Source of the DNA: Bacillota bacterium
Lineage (GTDB): Bacteria > Bacillota > Clostridia > Lachnospirales > Lachnospiraceae
Reading direction: 5' to 3'
DNA length: 64,000 bases
Assembly: GCA_023402845.1 (NCBI GenBank)
Contig: JAEYFP010000041.1
Location: forward strand, 79,930-143,929
Shown here: one piece after another, positions 60,791 through 64,000 of the stretch
Numbering within the stretch: position 1 is the first letter of the stretch
How the letters are laid out: every line of letters begins with the position of its first letter
Program-made: the position numbers and the translations under genes
The notes under the pieces: model-generated
What the model was told of the DNA's origin: nothing
The model's database searches: none
What the model saw: the letters and a program-made list of their open reading frames with translations, nothing else

Positions 60791-61707
60791 TGCTTCCGGC
60801 CTTGTTTAATTTAATGGGAATGATGTTTTTGCTGATGGCCTCGGGCTGCCTGCTTAAGAAAAAAAACATTATTACTGCAGAGGGAAAAGCGGTATTGACA
60901 AATCTGATCTTATACGTAATTCTGCCCTGTAATATTATCAAAGCGTTTTGTGTTGAGCTAAAGACGGACTCTTTATCTACCTTTTTACAGGCACTTGCGG
61001 TGGCAGCTGGGGTACAGCTTCTAAGTCTTCTGATTGCCGAATTTGCATATTCCAAATCAGACAGCAGGAAAAAGCCTGTTTATCAATACGGAACCGTTTG
61101 CTCAAATGCCGGTTTTATGGGCAATCCGCTGGCGCAGGAGGTCTTTGGGGATACTGGTTTGCTATATGCGGCAGTATTTTTGATTCCGCTGCGTATTGTT
61201 ATGTGGACGGCTGGTGTTTCCTATTTCTCTGATAAAACAGATAAGAAGGCGGCACTGAAAAAGGTGCTGGTACATCCCTGCATGATTGCCGTTTACATTG
61301 GTATGGTTATTATGATCGCGGGACTTACCCTGCCGGCAGTGCTGATGGACAGTCTTACTGCCTACAGCAGCTGTACTACAGGAATGACTATGATGTATCT
61401 TGGAACGATTCTGGCAGATGTGGATTTTAAGGCGCTTTGCGATAAGGAACAGGTTTACTTTTCTTTAATCCGGTTGGTAATCATTCCGCTTGTGGTTATG
61501 GGCGTCTGCATGTTTTTTCATGTTGATTCTCTCGTAATGGGTGTCAGCGTGCTGCTTTCTGCCACGCCGGCGGGCAGCACGACCACCATTCTTGCCGGCA
61601 AATATGGGGCGGATGAATTGGCGGCGGCCAGAAGCGTGGTTTTTACCACGGCATTATCGATTATTACCATTCCTGTTTGGAGCGGTATTCTATTGATTAT
61701 AATTTGA
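60790..61707 (+). CDS. AEC-family (auxin efflux carrier) permease
   Basis: A 305-residue membrane protein with about ten helices. LFNLMGMMFLLMASGCLLKK is helix 1, VLTNLILYVILPCNIIKAFC holds the conserved Pro of the AEC cross-over helix, YGTVCSNAGFMGNPLAQEVF the signature asparagines, and LSATPAGSTTTILAGKYG with AARSVVFTTALSIITIPVWS the symmetric second half. AEC carriers move organic anions such as malate, lactate or amino-acid derivatives. In this operon, export of a D-hydroxy acid or uptake of a substrate is possible. Its ATG overlaps the last base of the racemase stop (TGATG). Confidence 0.85.
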   Translation: MLPALFNLMGMMFLLMASGCLLKKKNIITAEGKAVLTNLILYVILPCNIIKAFCVELKTDSLSTFLQALAVAAGVQLLSLLIAEFAYSKSDSRKKPVYQYGTVCSNAGFMGNPLAQEVFGDTGLLYAAVFLIPLRIVMWTAGVSYFSDKTDKKAALKKVLVHPCMIAVYIGMVIMIAGLTLPAVLMDSLTAYSSCTTGMTMMYLGTILADVDFKALCDKEQVYFSLIRLVIIPLVVMGVCMFFHVDSLVMGVSVLLSATPAGSTTTILAGKYGADELAAARSVVFTTALSIITIPVWSGILLIII

Positions 61708-61730
61708 AATAATTTGGTGCGGGGACACCG

Positions 61731-62939
61731 ATGGAGGAAAAAATGAAACAAGCATATCATATTTTAACGGGAGCAAAACGATTGGAGGATGTTCCGATGT
61801 CGGGCATTCGTGTGATGATGAACAAATCCGCAGCCTTGGTAAAGGAAGGATATCCTGTAATTTCCTTTGGCGCGGGTGAGCCTGATTTTAATACACCGGA
61901 GCCTGTTAAGCAGGCTGCCATAAAGGCACTTTTAGAAAATCATACGCATTATGGGGCTAACTGGGGGCAGCTTGAGCTTAGAAAAGAAATTGCCAAAAAG
62001 CTTTTGAAGGATACGGGAACAGACTATGATCCGGAAAAGGAAATTCTGGTAACCTGCGGCGGTGCCGAGGGCATTCACGATGTGATTATGTCCGTAGTGG
62101 ATCCGGGGGATGAGGTAATTGTGTTCAAACCTGGGTTTGTCAGCTATGAGGCAGTTTTGAAGCTGGCGGGAGGAAAAATTATTAACTGTAATCTGCGGCC
62201 GGAGCTTGATTTCCAGATTGATTTAGAGCAGGTGGAGGCTTTGATCACAGACAGAACAAAAATGATCATCATTAATAATCCTAATAATCCTACCGGTGTT
62301 GTATATAAGAAGGAACTGCTGGCAGGGCTGGCCAAGCTCGCCGGTGCCTATAATATTCTGATTTTCTCGGACGAAATCTACGGCAATCTGACTTACGACG
62401 AGGCTGAATTTATTTCTATGGCAGCGTTTCCCGATATGAAGCAGCGAACCGTTGTTGTAAGTGGATTTTCCAAGACTTATGCCATGACAGGCTGGAGACT
62501 CGGCTACGTGGCAGCCCCGTATGAACTGATGCAGACAATCGTAAAGGAGCACCAGTATGTGTCTACCAGTCTTCCTACCTTTTTGCAGATCGGAGTCGCC
62601 CGGTCCATGAATCTTCCTGAGACATTGAAAGAAGTCGACAGAATGAGGAAGGAGTTCTCTGATCGACGGCAGAGAATGCTGGATGGATTGGATCGCTTGG
62701 AGAAGATTAGCTACGTAAAGCCCTACGGTGCTTTTTACTGTATGGTGAATGTGTCAGAGACCGGAATGAGTGGGGAAGAATTTTCAGATCGCCTGCTTCG
62801 GGAAAAATATGTGGCGACGGTACCGGCCTTCTGTCTCGGAGAACACTGCGGTGATTTTATCCGCATTTCCTTTGCAGCCTCCGGCGAAGCGATTACAGAA
62901 GGACTTGACAGGATCCGGGAGTTCCTGTCTAGGTGCTGA
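61731..62939 (+). CDS. Class I/II aminotransferase (AspC/PatA-like)
   Basis: A 402-residue PLP enzyme: ISFGAGEPDFNTPEPVKQAA near residue 45, GGAEGIHDVIMSVVDPGDEV, IINNPNNPTGVVYKKE, FSDEIYGNLTYDEAEF and the PLP lysine in VSGFSKTYAMTGWRLGYVAA, ending with FIRISFAASGEAITEGLDRI. It is of the broad aspartate/alanine/aromatic group of Firmicutes; substrate cannot be named. As the last gene of the operon it would take the L-amino acids produced by racemisation or peptide hydrolysis. ATG 61731 follows GGGGACACCGATGGAGG poorly; ATG 61743, six residues on, may be the real start, since GGAGG at 61734-61738 lies five bases before it. Confidence 0.85.
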   Translation: MEEKMKQAYHILTGAKRLEDVPMSGIRVMMNKSAALVKEGYPVISFGAGEPDFNTPEPVKQAAIKALLENHTHYGANWGQLELRKEIAKKLLKDTGTDYDPEKEILVTCGGAEGIHDVIMSVVDPGDEVIVFKPGFVSYEAVLKLAGGKIINCNLRPELDFQIDLEQVEALITDRTKMIIINNPNNPTGVVYKKELLAGLAKLAGAYNILIFSDEIYGNLTYDEAEFISMAAFPDMKQRTVVVSGFSKTYAMTGWRLGYVAAPYELMQTIVKEHQYVSTSLPTFLQIGVARSMNLPETLKEVDRMRKEFSDRRQRMLDGLDRLEKISYVKPYGAFYCMVNVSETGMSGEEFSDRLLREKYVATVPAFCLGEHCGDFIRISFAASGEAITEGLDRIREFLSRC

Positions 62940-63152
62940 TATGGGAAGAAATGAAGTATCACCCTAATTGCACTGCGCAAAAAGCATACCGTCATTTATT
63001 ACGGAGTTGAGTTCATCCGAAAAGGAACAATTAAATGATCCGGAGAGAAATCTTTTGCTTTCGAATTATGCAGGGGATTCCTCTTCGTTTTTGTGGCCAT
63101 ATGAGGCAAGTATATGGGTAACAGCTCAGCCGAATAATTCCCAAACTTATGT
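62940..63152. other. Gap between the convergent operon end and aroC
   Basis: This 213-base stretch has only short frames (ATG 62941 with eight codons, ATG 62968 with 62 codons) without recognisable products. I see no strong terminator for either neighbour. The T-rich TTTTTTATTC followed by GAAAAAA next to the end of aroC (around 63159-63177) is weakly paired and lies inside its coding region. Confidence 0.5.
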
Positions 63153-64000
63153 TTAACATTTTTTATTCTTGAAAAAACGAATTACGTCTTCCATTTGAGA
63201 TGTCATACCGGAAAAGAGCATATCTGTGACGGTCAGTGCTGCCATGGATTCAACAACTACTACAGCTCTCGGAATAATCACCGGATCATGGCGTCCCTTT
63301 ATGTTTATGGAAATGTTTTCTTTGTTTTTATTCACGGTCTGCTGGGTGGCAGCAATGGAAGGAGTAGGTTTTACTGCTGCACGGAAAATAATATCGCAGC
63401 CGTCGCTCATTCCTCCCGTGATACCTCCGGCATGATTGGTGGTTTTCCTAATGTCTCCTTGCTCATCCGCCTGGTAGCTGTCATTATTTGACAAGCCGGT
63501 GGCGGTGGAAACTAAAAAGCCGTCGCCGATTTCAAAGCCTTTTACGGCACCGATGGAAAGAATGGCTTTTCCCAGATTAGCGTTCAGTTTTTCGAATACC
63601 GGATCGCCTATGCCCGCCGGCATGCCGTGAATAACGCATTCAATAATACCGCCGGAAGAATTCTTCTCCTCCATACATTTCTCCAGATACTTGGCAGCGT
63701 TTTCAGCGGCAGCCATATCAGGCATGTAAAGAGGATTGCGCAGGATAGCATCCTGATCAAAATTGTTTTTGTCGATGGAGACGGGGCCGATAGATAATGT
63801 GTAGGAGGACAGGGTAATGCCCAGCTGCTTTAAAATCTTACAGGCAATGGCTCCCGCTGCCACACGTCCGACAGTTTCGCGTCCCGAAGAACGGCCTCCG
63901 CCCCGGTAGTCCCGAAAGCCGTATTTGGTATCGTAATTAAGATCCGCATGCCCCGGGCGGTAATACCCGGCAATCTCATTGTAATCGGCAGTATGGTGAT
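63153..64000 (-). CDS. aroC: Chorismate synthase (5' end outside window)
   Basis: The minus-strand frame is open from the right edge to a stop at 63153-63155 and covers about 281 C-terminal residues. YYRPGHADLNYDTKYG and YRGGGRSSGRETVGRVAAGA are chorismate synthase signatures that bind FMN and the phosphate of EPSP. IGDGFLVSTATGLSNNDSYQ and NHAGGITGGMSDGCDIIFRA follow, with FRAAVKPTPSIAATQQTVNK and RHDPVIIPRAVVVVESMAAL near the end. The enzyme makes chorismate from EPSP using reduced FMN, the last shikimate step. It is convergent with the D-amino-acid operon and functionally unrelated. Its N-terminal part lies beyond the window. Confidence 0.95.
   Translation of the reverse strand, partial: HHTADYNEIAGYYRPGHADLNYDTKYGFRDYRGGGRSSGRETVGRVAAGAIACKILKQLGITLSSYTLSIGPVSIDKNNFDQDAILRNPLYMPDMAAAENAAKYLEKCMEEKNSSGGIIECVIHGMPAGIGDPVFEKLNANLGKAILSIGAVKGFEIGDGFLVSTATGLSNNDSYQADEQGDIRKTTNHAGGITGGMSDGCDIIFRAAVKPTPSIAATQQTVNKNKENISINIKGRHDPVIIPRAVVVVESMAALTVTDMLFSGMTSQMEDVIRFFKNKKC

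Noticed and set aside
62968..63156. 62-codon frame between the operon end and aroC
   Set aside because: No ribosome site, no recognisable motif, and it runs into the end of aroC on the other strand; most likely chance.
1..64000. CRISPR arrays, tRNA or rRNA genes, prophage or plasmid origin
   Set aside because: No regularly spaced repeats, no tRNA or rRNA-like segments and no phage or replication genes were seen.

Overview
The window looks like chromosome of a low-GC, Gram-positive anaerobe of the Clostridia, most likely a Lachnospiraceae relative. The reasons are Shine-Dalgarno sites of the AGGAGG type before nearly every gene, an AT-rich background, lipobox-type binding proteins and LL-diaminopimelate aminotransferase. 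The genus cannot be fixed from the sequence alone.

Region 1 (1-25.1 kb) is a surface-polysaccharide locus, all on the + strand and mostly with overlapping or closely spaced genes. It holds glycosyltransferases of several folds (GT61, GT2, GT4, a GT-C type, WbsX), a cupin ketoisomerase, two left-handed beta-helix acyltransferases, an ABC exporter, a sugar methyltransferase, a radical SAM/SPASM protein and a pyruvyltransferase-like protein. Less usual are two paralogous acetolactate-synthase-like ThDP enzymes. One sits with a DRE-TIM aldolase and a HAD phosphatase, the other with a short NeuB-like synthase and an SDR. From 8.2 kb the block is strikingly AT-rich, which suggests import in pieces. 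A gene for an SGNH-like protein is split by a frameshift at a G6 run.

Region 2 (25.1-28.8 kb) is an insertion-sequence graveyard. An IS630 transposase with a frameshift at A8 is fused in frame to an IS5/DUF772-type transposase. It is followed by a broken PIN-domain gene and a second, internally deleted relic of the same IS5-type family.

Region 3 (28.8-38.3 kb) encodes a CDP-sugar branch: an SDR, tandem glucose-1-phosphate cytidylyltransferases (the first with a degenerate active-site loop), CDP-glucose 4,6-dehydratase and the [2Fe-2S] 3-dehydrase, with four acyltransferase-3 membrane proteins. Together with the ThDP enzymes of region 1 this could support a branched-chain (yersiniose-like) sugar.

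Region 4 (38.3-46.0 kb) is a sugar-uptake operon: a divergent ArsR-type regulator, a ribose/galactose-type ABC transporter (lipoprotein, double ATPase, two permeases) and a GH2 glycosidase.

Region 5 (46.2-62.9 kb) is the most interesting part. A TetR regulator diverges from a P-II signal-transduction gene with a recognisable promoter and two GAAC-N3-GTTC palindromes. After a strong terminator comes a long operon: a complete dipeptide/oligopeptide ABC transporter, a leaderless SxxK/SDN/KTG serine hydrolase, a D-2-hydroxyacid dehydrogenase, an N-acyl-D-amino-acid deacylase, DapL, a DppA-type D-aminopeptidase, a D-amino-acid aminotransferase, an alanine racemase, an AEC permease and a class I aminotransferase. 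Read together, the genes import peptides, cut out D-amino acids or diaminopimelate and feed them into central nitrogen and carbon metabolism. They could serve to scavenge peptidoglycan peptides or other D-residue peptides. The window ends in a convergent, partial aroC.
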